From Dictyocoela muelleri (Eukaryota > Microsporidia): DNA of 11,753 nucleotides. Under the pieces are notes generated by a model, which was not told the DNA's origin, ran no database searches, and worked only from the letters and a program-made list of their open reading frames with translations. The translations under genes were made by a program, and so were the position numbers. Position 1 is the first letter of the stretch; every line of letters starts with the position of its first letter. The stretch is from NCBI GenBank assembly GCA_016256075.1, contig SDVU01000629.1, positions 1 through 11,753 of the forward strand. Direction: 5' to 3'. Positions 1 through 7,142 of this stretch are shown here, piece after piece.

Positions 1-25
1 CTATATTTTGCTACGCAAAATATAG
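1..25. repeat. Perfect short hairpin at the window edge
   Basis: Bases 1-11 (ctatattttgc) are the exact reverse complement of 15-25, leaving a 3-base loop. It could be a stem-loop in RNA, a small cruciform, or the end of an inverted repeat continuing to the left. Nothing downstream shows what it serves. Confidence 0.6.
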
Positions 26-345
26 TAAATACAATAGTATAAAGCATTTTAAAAAAAAGTTCTAGGAATATTGACGAATTGATAATTTTTTAACTTTTAG
101 ATATTTACACTTTTTTAAATAGTCAACATTTTTATGTCTTAAACCCGGTATAGTACCTAACTTTTTTCCTCTGACAGTTTAGAATTTTCTTTTTTTCATG
201 ATCCATAGCAGTTATTTTTATAATATAAAACCCCCTCAGCTCGCCTCTTTCGGGCGCGGTACAGGACGTCTTATAGATAACTTGCAAACTTTATTGGGCT
301 TATACAATTCACAGTAAACCATATGCTGAATTTTGTCTATTAGAA
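26..345. other. Intergenic DNA with a small GC-rich patch
   Basis: No convincing coding frame on either strand. At about 231-270 there is a patch (ccccctcagctcgcc, then gggcgcgg) far richer in G and C than its surroundings. Its CGCC and GGCG can pair across a 7-base loop. I do not recognise it; it may be the remnant of a structured RNA or of another repeat. Confidence 0.5.
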
Positions 346-352
346 ACTTAGT

Positions 353-397
353 AGATCATGTCGATTATATGACACATTGGTGTCAGATAATCGACAT
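353..397 (+). repeat. Left terminal inverted repeat with sub-terminal hairpin (copy 1)
   Basis: The outer motif occupies about 353-375. Immediately inside, 360-375 and 380-395 are inverted copies (gtgtcagataatcgac on the inner side) with one mismatch and a 4-base loop, so the end can fold into a 16-bp stem. In related elements the terminal repeats are transposase-binding sites; a second inverted site here is inference. Confidence 0.85.
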
Positions 398-437
398 ATA
401 TAATATTCATAAAACATTTTTTTTGTCCCCACCCTTA

Positions 438-1339
438 ATGGTGAGAGAAAAAGTATTTGAAAAAGTTGTTTTTAAAATGTTAAATGCATCTAACAACGAT
501 GTTTTCAACAATTTAATAGTATTGGGTCTACTCCATTCAAAACAAAAGTGTCTTTCATGCTTTAAATATATGGAAATGCGTACTATGAAGAACCATATTG
601 ATGGATATAAATGGTACTTAATAATGTAGATTGTCTTAAGAAAAAAACAACTTTGTCTATTATACATGGTTCTTTTATAAAAAAATTTAAGATGCCTTAA
701 AATACATATTTTTATTTCATCTATTTTTGGTCAACATCAAGAAATGTATCAAGTATCTGTAACGATTATTCTGTATCAAGAGAAACACTTGCCAAGGTTC
801 ATAAATGTTTACGAATAGTCATATCTGAATATTTATCTATAGAGCGTATTAGATTAGGAGGTCTGGGTAATTTGCCAGATTGACGATTCGCTATCTGTTC
901 ATAATATTAAGTACCACAGAGGTAGATCTCAAGAAAAAATGTTTAGGTATTCGAAATAGTAGACACTAGACACTTCCCACTAATCGGTATATGCAAGTAG
1001 AGAAGATCGGTCGGCAGCAACATTATTACCTATCATACAGAATGTTTGCAAAGCAGGAACAGTTATACATTCAGATATATGGGTAGGATATCGAAATATT
1101 TATCAAGCACTTGGTTTTGAACATACTACAGTATATCATAGATTAATTTTGTTAATCCCGAAAATGGCGTACATACACAGCACGTAGAATCTTTTTGGAA
1201 TGTATAAAAATCAAAGATAAAAGCTATGAAGGGACTAGAAGTTATGTGTATTTAATTCTATATCGAGTAATATATGCGGAAGGCAATACATCTTAATGCG
1301 GAGTTTGAATCAATATTAAGATTATTAAAAGTCTTATAA
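438..1339 (+). pseudogene. Decayed ISXO2/IS1595-family (Merlin) transposase, copy 1
   Basis: The coding trace is about 300 codons, a normal length for this family, from ATG 438 to TAA 1339, but spread over all three frames with at least five frame changes or in-frame stops. Seen in order: an N-terminal zinc-ribbon remnant with Cys-Leu-Ser-Cys at 549-560, whose partner cysteines near 615-636 are gone; a helical segment with SVSRETLAKVHKCLR around 764-808; the first catalytic Asp in QIDDSLS (codon 882); the second in VIHSDIWVGYRNI (codon 1074); the catalytic Glu in THVES-like TQHVESFW (codon 1187); and a C-terminal tail ending LRLLKVL. All three DDE residues remain, so the decay is not ancient. 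The start at 438 is chosen because the upstream in-frame codons lie in the inverted repeat and the homologous ATG of copy 2 is at 8581. The product would cut and paste DNA between the element's ends. Confidence 0.85.
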
Positions 1340-1375
1340 TTTTATTCTTTTCATGAATAATTATTATTTCTATAA

Positions 1376-1446
1376 GTCGATTATCTGATACTAGGTGTCA
1401 GATAATCGACGTGTCATTTTAAGGTGTCAGATAATCGACATGATCC
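1376..1446 (+). repeat. Right terminal inverted repeat with sub-terminal hairpin (copy 1)
   Basis: Three copies of the terminal motif lie here: 1376-1391 inverted, 1395-1410 direct, and 1424-1445 as the true outer repeat. The first two form a 16-bp stem with a 3-base loop and one non-Watson-Crick position. The stretch 1411-1423 (gtgtcattttaag) separates hairpin from outer repeat. Copy 2 keeps the same order, so it is ancestral to this family. Confidence 0.85.
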
Positions 1447-1454
1447 ACTATAGT

Positions 1455-1869
1455 TTACACGAATCACATCGAATCTTTTTAAAAGTGTATAATCTAAAAA
1501 ATGTGAAATTAAAGTTGTCTGGTCTAAAAAATTAGGCCAATATCCTAAAGAATTTACATAAAAAAACAAAAACAGAAAGCGAATCACAAACATTATAAAA
1601 TTACTAAAAAGAAATAATTTAAAAATTTAGCGTCTTTTTTAAGTATTTTGCAAATATTCTCACGAACAAAAAACAATAAGAATAATTCACTTGATTTTTA
1701 TTTGTATGCATATTTACTTGATCTTCATGAGGGAAAGACAATTTACTTAATATTATTATTGGTGTTATAACTTATTTGATATAAAATAACACGACTTTTC
1801 GAAAAAAAATTATAGACACTTCTTCTGACAATAAAAAAAAGAATAAATTTCTTAGATGGTATTAACTAT
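1455..1869. other. Intergenic AT-rich DNA, nothing recognised
   Basis: Stops are dense in all frames. Short A and T runs predominate. I see no RNA gene, repeat or promoter signature here. Confidence 0.5.
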
Positions 1870-2172
1870 ATGAAAATATTTTGCATCTTTAATAATAACT
1901 ATTTATTCATTTGTAGCTATTTATATATCTTTTAAAAATGAGATCTGATAAAAATAAATATTCTATAAAAATTACGCGAATTAGTGTTCTTGATGTGATT
2001 GTTTTCGTATAATATTGCAAATATATTTATTGAAAATGAGGTAGAATCACCGAAGATAATCTATGTTTATATAACTATATGTATAGCATATTATAAAAAT
2101 ACACATCAGGAACAGTTTTTTTCAATATTTAGGAGTTTTTTTTATTCAGAGCTCATGTTTGATGAAGGCTGA
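1870..2172 (+). pseudogene. Possible protein-coding relic, unidentified
   Basis: Three adjoining pieces look faintly coding. ATG 1870 opens a 21-residue hydrophobic peptide (MKIFCIFNNNYLFICS...). ATG 1938 opens a 24-residue frame (MRSDKNKYSIKITRISVLD...). From 1999 a frame without an ATG at its start stays open to TGA 2172, 57 residues, with mixed charged and hydrophobic composition (IANIFIENEVESPKIIYV, later NTHQEQFFSIFRSFF). Pieces one and three share a frame. One reading is a broken host gene for a secreted or membrane protein with a signal-like N-terminus; another is chance, because AT-rich DNA readily encodes F, I, Y, N and K. I recognise no family. Confidence 0.2.
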
Positions 2173-2231
2173 ATTTTATAAAATATTTTGAGTACCTTAG
2201 AATTTATTGTTTGAAGGCCTGATTTTACAAA
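2158..2231 (+). repeat. Short diverged direct repeat
   Basis: gtttgatgaaggctgaatttt (about 2158) recurs as gtttgaaggcctgatttta (about 2209) with two bases missing and few changes. The spacing is about 51 bases. It may be a local duplication; no mobile element is evident. Confidence 0.4.
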
Positions 2232-2258
2232 TCTTTATAAAAACTAAATATTTTTTCT

Positions 2259-2320
2259 CGGCTTTAAGTAGAATTGAAAAAGGATCTAATAGGTCTACAG
2301 CTGACTTAGAATTAAAGCCG
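2259..2320. repeat. Inverted repeat around cggctttaa
   Basis: cggctttaa at 2259-2267 is the exact reverse complement of ttaaagccg at 2312-2320, separated by 44 bases. It is GC-richer than its surroundings. Function unknown; possibly a stem-loop. Confidence 0.4.
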
Positions 2321-2756
2321 TAGTATAGTCATTTTTGATATATTGTGTTTAAAAACCTAAAGGTTGTATTAGCTAAATTAAATCTTTTAGAAAATAATAT
2401 ATTAATATTTCCATTTTAGTAAAATGTCTCTAAAGACAATAAAAATGAACTTTCCCAATAAATACTTTATTTATGAAATAGAGTTCGAGAAAATTATTTA
2501 AAAATTATATAGTTAAAAATTTTGCATTACTTTTTTTTTGCTCAAATTTATATTTAAAAATTATAAAAAATTAGAAAACGCTTCTAGTTTATATTTGTTC
2601 ATTTTTTTAGAGCCCTGCTCGATTGTATGATATTATATCAAGTAAACTAATTATACATTTTTTTTTAATCAAGAGACCACATAATTATATCGAATCAAAT
2701 TATTTATTAGAGGTTTTTACATAATTTAAAAATTGAATAAAGTTTTGTCGAGAAAT
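2321..2756. other. Intergenic AT-rich DNA, nothing recognised
   Basis: No frame of interest, no clear repeat and no RNA gene seen. Poly-T tracts are frequent. Confidence 0.5.
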
Positions 2757-2891
2757 ATGTATTTAACCTTAAAGTCTGACATTAAGCCCCGAAAGGTCTT
2801 CGAATATGGAAAAAATAAGCTGTTTAAGAATATATGGACTTTAAATAGACTAAAAGAGGCTCTTAGATTCATTTATGTTAATAACATATAA
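2757..2891 (+). CDS. Small open frame of 44 codons, unidentified
   Basis: ATG 2757 to TAA 2889-2891. The translation is basic and mixed in character (MYLTLKSDIKPRKVFEYGKN, then a segment with IWTLNRLKEALRFIYV that could be an amphipathic helix). It uses codons such as CCC, CGA, GTC and TTC that are rare in the surrounding DNA, which makes it look more like a gene or gene fragment than neighbouring short frames. It stays open a few codons upstream of the ATG. No family is recognised and no neighbour gives context. It may be a real small protein, an exon-sized relic, or chance. Confidence 0.22.
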   Translation: MYLTLKSDIKPRKVFEYGKNKLFKNIWTLNRLKEALRFIYVNNI

Positions 2892-3371
2892 GGTAATATT
2901 CCCTCATGATTTTTTTATACTAATTTTTTACAATTTGTTTATGTTCCGTTCTATGACTTTAATGTTGTTTAGGTGATAAACTCAGTGCGCCAAAAATATA
3001 AGAATGTTACTAAAAATTTAATATGTGATAATTAATTCTATATTTACACGATATTGTCGATATATAAATATATCACAATTTTTTTATACAAATAAAAAAA
3101 TTTTATATTAATCTTTTAAGAAATATACAAAAAGCAGATAGCACTTATCTACTATATGAATATATCATATTTTATAAGCAAATAATAAGAAGCATGATAA
3201 GAAAATATTTTGTTTGAATAAAAAACTTTTTAAATTATATTTATTCGTATAAAATGTAAGAGTATTTTTTTGAATATCTTTGTCCATCAATTATTAATAT
3301 ATCACATTGAATTTTTAAATAATAAAAAAATAATTAAGATTCTATCATATATAGAAGTATATCATCTGACT
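2892..3371. other. Intergenic AT-rich DNA, nothing recognised
   Basis: Rich in atatatca and tttttta runs. atatatcac appears around 3068 and again near 3298, consistent with low-complexity drift. No gene is supported. Confidence 0.5.
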
Positions 3372-3737
3372 CCATTTTAAGATACAATTCTTGGTTATAA
3401 CGGTTATGAGATCCTCCTCAAATTGTAATTCCTGAAGTTAAGAGCATAGATTGTGTGTTTTTCTGACAAAAAAGCTATCAATCGCGAGATATATCTATAT
3501 ATAAAATATATATATCTTGTCAATTACACTTACGATTTATCTAAAAACCGCTTTGCGCTATTTTTTTTATAAATTGTAAGTATAGTTGATGAGATGATAT
3601 ATTTTTTATATATAGATATATCTCGCGTTATAAGCTTTTTTTTCATAAGACACTACTTTATTCTCTTACCGTTAATAATTACGAATGTGAAGGTCTCTAA
3701 GTCAGTTCATAAGTAACAAATATGCTTAAGAGAAAAA
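3372..3737. repeat. Family I palindrome, copy A
   Basis: Centred near 3553. The inner stem includes a perfect 24-base match between 3483-3506 (starting cgcgagatatatctatat) and 3604-3627. Outer arm features are aattgtaatt...taagagcata on the left and ctcttaccgttaataatt on the right. Weaker similarity of the arms reaches about 3372 and 3737. Shares its outer ~90 bases per arm with copy B, but not its core. Long near-palindromic structure without coding capacity fits a foldback or MITE-like element. Confidence 0.65.
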
Positions 3738-3756
3738 AGGTAAGATCTCGCAATAA

Positions 3757-3917
3757 TGGTACCAGTAATTTCAAATAGAAAATCTAGAAGAATTATAGAT
3801 ATCTCAGATTTCATGTTGATATAAAAATTGTTTTTTTAATTTGATTTTTTCAATCAACATGGAATATGATATTAATAATTTCTTCTCGTTTCTCTTCCAC
3901 CAAAATTACTGGCACCG
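3757..3917. repeat. Family II palindrome, copy a
   Basis: The left arm 3757-3820 (ggtaccagtaatttc..., ending catgttgat) pairs with the right arm 3853-3917 (atcaacatgg... ending ttactggcaccg). The innermost 9 bases per arm match exactly; the rest has scattered mismatches. The left arm can be read as a 22-codon frame from ATG 3756 containing SRRIIDISDF, but since the same unit appears in reverse on the other arm, I take the frame as accidental. Confidence 0.65.
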
Positions 3918-4234
3918 ATTTAGGGCCTAATTGCTAGACACATTTTTGATCAAATAATATAATTTTTTAGTTTGGTGTTCAGGTAGATTATACTAATGAA
4001 AAACGTCTAATTAGAAATTTTATTATCACAAAATGTTTCACTTTATATACCATCCTCTAGTTTATAGATAATAATTTTAAATTTACTCTAACTAAATAAA
4101 GTATTATTCATAAATAATAGTGTAATAGATAAGGCGATAAATATATACATAATAATATAGCGATTTAAAAACCCTTCTTTTAATTCTCTACCCTCAATCT
4201 AAACCCAAAAAGATATATTATCTGAACGTAATAT
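3918..4234. other. Spacer at the centre of the large inverted repeat
   Basis: No gene. Its two halves show weak mirror similarity (see the large inverted repeat), with the symmetry axis lost in AT-rich DNA somewhere between about 4060 and 4130. Confidence 0.4.
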
Positions 4235-4500
4235 GCCTAACAATGGCATCATAGTATCAGTTACTTCGAGTATAAGAGAAACTAGAAGAATAATTGATAT
4301 GTCAGAATTCATTTTAATAAATAATATTAAATTCCAATTATAAAATTGTAAAAATTTTTTACTTTTACTTAATTTGCCAAAGCCTAATTATAAAAGTATT
4401 TATTCAATTTTAAAATAAACTTTAATATTATTTCATAAATGAATTTAAACGTATCAATTATTCTTAGTTTAATTTATAAACGAAATTACAAAAAAATTGT
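4235..4500. repeat. Family II palindrome, copy b
   Basis: The left arm (about 4235-4365) contains gagaaactagaagaataatt; the right arm (about 4390-4500) reversed gives aaactaagaataattgat and taaattcat in the same order. aataatatta at 4320-4329 pairs exactly with 4423-4432. Copy b is longer than copy a because its arms continue inward to about 4380. A frame from ATG 4223 reads TRRIIDMSEF, resembling SRRIIDISDF in copy a, which reflects shared repeat descent. Confidence 0.55.
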
Positions 4501-4518
4501 GAGCGTGATGTTTTCATT

Positions 4519-4895
4519 CTCTCTTAAACACAAAAGTAACTTATTACCCGACTTAGAGCTACCACCCACTCTACTCTGATTTGTAATTCATAATTAGTAA
4601 GAGCATAGCGTAATTTTCTTTATCAAATAACATTAAAATCGCGAAATAAAATATATATTATTATGAATTAAAACCTGAGGATATATAGACACACAGTAAA
4701 TTTGGTGCATGCTACCATATTAATAAATGTCTATATATCCTCAGGTTTTAATAAATAATTATATATATTTTATTTTGCTATTTTTATGTTATTTGAAAAA
4801 GAAAATTACCATATGCTCTTACAAATTATGACTCACAAATTAGAGAGGGGAGCTATTACGCGTTATAGCATGATTTTTATATGTAATTTTTTTCT
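4519..4895. repeat. Family I palindrome, copy B
   Basis: Perfect 25-base arms at 4667-4691 and 4728-4752 (aaaacctgaggatatataga within) surround a 36-base loop. Outer arms continue with indels: gtaagagcata (about 4597) pairs with tatgctcttac (about 4812), and gtaattttcttt (4610) with gaaaattac (4801). The left flank (ctctcttaaac...cgacttagagct, 4519-4560) resembles the reverse complement of the right flank of copy A (ctctaagtcag... at about 3694), so copy B is oriented opposite to copy A. The 61-codon frame from ATG 4786 starts within the right arm and is not a convincing gene. Confidence 0.65.
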
Positions 4896-5502
4896 ACTCA
4901 AAAAAATTCTATTGTTATTTTTGCACACTATTACAAAAGTTAATGTCGTTGATACAGTTAGATATGTGTAGTCTAATCTAAATACCATATTGTTTTGTAC
5001 GAGATCTTTAATATATGAAGTTCTAAATAATATTTTTTTATTTCTCTATTTAAATTTAGGATTAATTATGCTTTATTATTATTTGAAAAAAGACAAAGCG
5101 ATATTACTCAATGTCGTGTAACATAGACACATGAAATTTTGAAGAAATCAATACCGAAATAAATTCCTATTTTTCAATTAATATAAAAATTTATAATTTT
5201 TGCTAAAAAAAATAGCATAAAAGAAAATACCTTTGGAGAATGTAAGAGGATAAATGTTCAGTCAGAATAAAATATCAAATCAAAACATTCACGTAAACAG
5301 TCTAGTAATTTTATTTAGTCGACGATCCTCGAAATCGGAACATGGCATTCTTATTACTTATATTCAAGCCGGTCTCCAAATTTCAATGTAAATTTACTTT
5401 ACATCTTATGAGTAAGTATGCCTCGATTTGATTCTAAATATTTATAATTTTTTTTATAATTTATTTATTATTGTAAATTAGTCTTTTTTTTAATTCATTA
5501 AT
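4896..5502. other. Intergenic AT-rich DNA, nothing recognised
   Basis: No gene seen. A slightly GC-richer stretch around 5319-5380 (gtcgacgatcctcgaaatcg) has no recognised meaning. Confidence 0.5.
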
Positions 5503-5799
5503 CTAAATGATAAAGAAAACCCCACGATCCTCTGGTTTTATATAAAAATTATAATTCATATTGCCCAGTGCAACCTTTCTAGAGATAAGAAGGCCAAGTT
5601 GTTCTCTCAGAAAGATTGACTTTATGTAATTATTGGACTTGTCGTAAAATTTGTAAAAATTATTGCTATTAAAAGATGTTGCATAATAAAATTTACTTAA
5701 TTTTTTTCTCTTAACTTTACTTTGAAACAATATTTGTTTCATGATAAGACTTACCAAATTAAAAATTATGGTCTTATAATTCTTATCTAAACAAATCAT
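5503..5799 (-). CDS. Hypothetical 98-residue protein, unidentified
   Basis: ATG at 5799 (minus strand) to a stop at 5503. It is the longest ATG-started frame outside transposon and satellite DNA, which is notable where stops are this dense. The product is basic and rich in K, N, Y and F (KVKRKKLSKFYY near residue 30, then NNYIKSIFLREQLGLLISRK), with the C-terminal third encoded in less AT-biased DNA (KPEDRGVFF at the end). The first ~25 residues hold a short hydrophobic patch (IIFNLVSLIM) but no clean signal peptide. A two-stem hairpin lies 11-81 bases upstream of the start. I recognise no domain; it may be a lineage-specific small protein, a gene fragment, or chance. Confidence 0.3.
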   Translation of the reverse strand: MICLDKNYKTIIFNLVSLIMKQILFQSKVKRKKLSKFYYATSFNSNNFYKFYDKSNNYIKSIFLREQLGLLISRKVALGNMNYNFYIKPEDRGVFFII

Positions 5800-5809
5800 A
5801 AATTTGTTT

Positions 5810-5880
5810 CACCAACCTTGACGTTCACTGATGTTTGTGGATCTGGATTTATTTATCCAGTGTTTATTTTCAGGTTGGTG
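5810..5880. repeat. Two-stem hairpin, possible structured RNA or regulatory site
   Basis: caccaacct at 5810-5818 pairs exactly with aggttggtg at 5872-5880. Inside it, ctggat at 5843-5848 pairs with atccag at 5855-5860 around a 6-base loop. The block is GC-richer than its surroundings and sits just upstream of the minus-strand frame that starts at 5799. It could be a small RNA, a 5' leader structure, or a tiny element end; no known RNA family was recognised. Confidence 0.45.
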
Positions 5881-6559
5881 TAATATCTTTAAAAATAAAG
5901 AATATAGCTGAAATAAAAAGTATTACAGATATATTGTAAAAGATATTCGTTAATGTGCATACGTACACTTTATTTATAAGCTTCAACAATTTGTTATCAT
6001 TTTTAGAAAAAAAATCAAAAATCTTTATGCTACAGAGTCACAATTATTTTATGACCTGTTATTAAGAATGAAATTTACAATTTTTCTTTATTAGGTATTC
6101 GAATACACACCTTAATATTTTAGAATCCCTTTTTTTACATTTTTAATAACTATTATAAACATCATAATTTTTTTTTTTATTTCATTTGATGCCAATTACT
6201 AAGTTCTATATTATTTATAATTATTTATGTGCTTCTGGCGGTTATTTATTAGAAACTAAATAATCTTTTTATTTCTATACATTCTATTGACATTTTTAAT
6301 TATGTACAAAAGTATATAGATTAATCCATGCAATTTTTCGATTCTCAAAATTTACATATTTTCGAAAATTTCTCAAATAAATATTATGGATTTTTATCTT
6401 ACTATTAATATAGAATTATTTTGACATATACAAATAGTATTTACATATAGCTATATAATACATTCTTTTTAGTTCTTAATTCTTACACTTATTGATAACT
6501 AAATTGTCATTGATGATATGATATATAAATAAAAGTACAGTCATATTCATGTTTAAAGG
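5881..6559. other. Intergenic AT-rich DNA, nothing recognised
   Basis: No open frame of note on either strand, no RNA gene and no repeat longer than simple A/T tracts. Confidence 0.5.
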
Positions 6560-6625
6560 TTTTCGCACCCTAGTAAGTATTACAGATTAGAAACGCCAAG
6601 TAATAGATTTTTCCATAGGAGCCAG

Positions 6626-6681
6626 TTGCTCAGTAGTTAAGACTCTGGAATATAAAATTTAAGTACTGTTGTTCAAATCCC
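6626..6681 (+). promoter_or_regulatory. Internal RNA polymerase III promoter (A and B boxes)
   Basis: ttgctcagtagt (6626-6637) matches the A-box pattern TRGCNNAGTNGG at 10 of 12 positions; gttcaaatccc (6671-6681) matches the B-box core GTTCRANNC. The 33-base gap between them is in the normal tRNA range. It would drive transcription rightward through the element body. Confidence 0.5.
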
Positions 6682-6683
6682 GC

Positions 6684-6720
6684 TGACGTCACTCCTTAAT
6701 AAATAATGAAGGAATGACAT
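6684..6720 (+). repeat. Hairpin inside the SINE-like element
   Basis: gtcactcctt pairs with aaggaatgac across about 11 bases (aataaataatg) with one mismatch. It follows the B box directly and may be a structural part of the element's RNA. Confidence 0.5.
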
Positions 6721-7077
6721 TAGGAGTCATAACTGTATAATTATAGTAGAATATGCAATTTTTTCAGTGTGGTATATCTGATTAAGACTTGGTATAATAT
6801 GACAAGGAAGCAGGAGAGCTCTCATACGTGTGTGGTTGAGGGCGGCGACGCATCTCGGCAAAAAGTGGTGAAAAAAAAAATAAATGAAAAACCTAATAAT
6901 TACCTGTATCCTGCTAAGTCATTAATAAAAGGGAAATCGCGTATACAGCTGGACTTCTGGGTAGCTTAGGAAGTGAGGTATTTTTAGAACACCAGGAACG
7001 AAGGTCACAGACCACGGACGGAGACTACTCTCGGGTTGGCAGCTATGGATGTTGTTAACATGTAATATATACATGTA

Positions 7078-7078
<1 letters not shown>

Positions 7079-7104
<26 letters not shown>
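7079..7104 (+). repeat. (TA)n microsatellite
   Basis: An uninterrupted run of about 13 TA units, directly after two acatgtaatatata-like segments. It forms the 3' tail of the SINE-like element. Confidence 0.85.
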
Positions 7105-7109
<5 letters not shown>

Positions 7110-7133
7110 CATAAAGATAAATAAAACACGTAT

Positions 7134-7142
7134 TTTTCGCAC
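7134..7142 (+). repeat. Candidate target-site duplication, right copy
   Basis: ttttcgcac here repeats exactly at 6560-6568, bracketing the SINE-like element. The left copy lies about 50 bases before the A-box head, so the true element start would be near 6569 if this is a real duplication. A chance match of this length is possible. Confidence 0.3.

Larger units (their letters stand above)
353..1446 (+). mobile_element. Merlin-like (IS1595/ISXO2-type) DNA transposon, copy 1, dead
   Basis: About 1.09 kb element. The left end reads gatcatgtcgattatatgac from 354; the right end, gtgtcagataatcgac then atgatc at 1424-1445, is its reverse complement with one mismatch over 22 bases. Between the ends lies a decayed transposase on the plus strand with recognisable DDE motifs. 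Just outside are acttagt (346-352) and actatagt (1447-1454), which look like an 8-bp target duplication that lost one base on the left. Merlin elements are known for 8-9 bp duplications, so family, ends and duplication agree. Both ends also carry extra inverted copies of the terminal motif. A second, more diverged copy lies at 8499-9575 in the same orientation. The transposase has several breaks, so this copy could not move by itself. Confidence 0.85.
3372..4895. repeat. Large imperfect inverted repeat built of smaller palindromes
   Basis: The left arm runs from about 3372 to 4060 and the right arm from about 4110 to 4895; each resembles the reverse complement of the other at low to moderate identity with indels. 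Each arm carries two palindromes: family I on the outside (about 3372-3737 and 4519-4895) and family II on the inside (3757-3917 and about 4235-4500). The spacer also mirrors: ataatataattttttag with caggtaga (about 3955-3987) corresponds to the reverse complement of the stretch around 4190-4222. No open frame explains it. The overall form recalls a foldback element or MITE cluster, or an old inverted duplication. Clear target duplications were not found. Confidence 0.6.
6618..7104 (+). mobile_element. SINE-like element with tRNA-type head and (TA)n tail
   Basis: A roughly 490-base block clearly richer in G and C than its surroundings, especially 6800-7050. It starts with ggagccagttgctcagtagt, has an A-box-like and a B-box sequence spaced as in tRNAs, a body of no known coding function (including ggcggcgacgcatctcgg near 6841-6858), and ends in a TA run. 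tRNA head, unrelated body and simple-repeat tail is the usual SINE plan. The head does not fold as a working tRNA: no convincing anticodon or T stem is visible. A 9-base direct repeat (ttttcgcac, 6560-6568 and 7134-7142) may be the target duplication. Frames inside (66 codons plus, 85 minus) look incidental; the minus one reads through the TA run. Alternatives: a fragment of a LINE or of a transferred gene. Confidence 0.45.

Noticed and set aside
407-667. 86-codon minus-strand open frame
   Set aside because: It lies opposite the transposase zinc-ribbon region of copy 1 and is explained as its antisense shadow.
4786-4971. 61-codon plus-strand open frame
   Set aside because: It begins inside the right arm of a palindrome and has low-complexity hydrophobic content; no sign of a real gene.
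6618-6690. Functional tRNA gene
   Set aside because: A and B boxes are present, but the T stem does not pair and no anticodon stem is visible, so it is only tRNA-derived at best.
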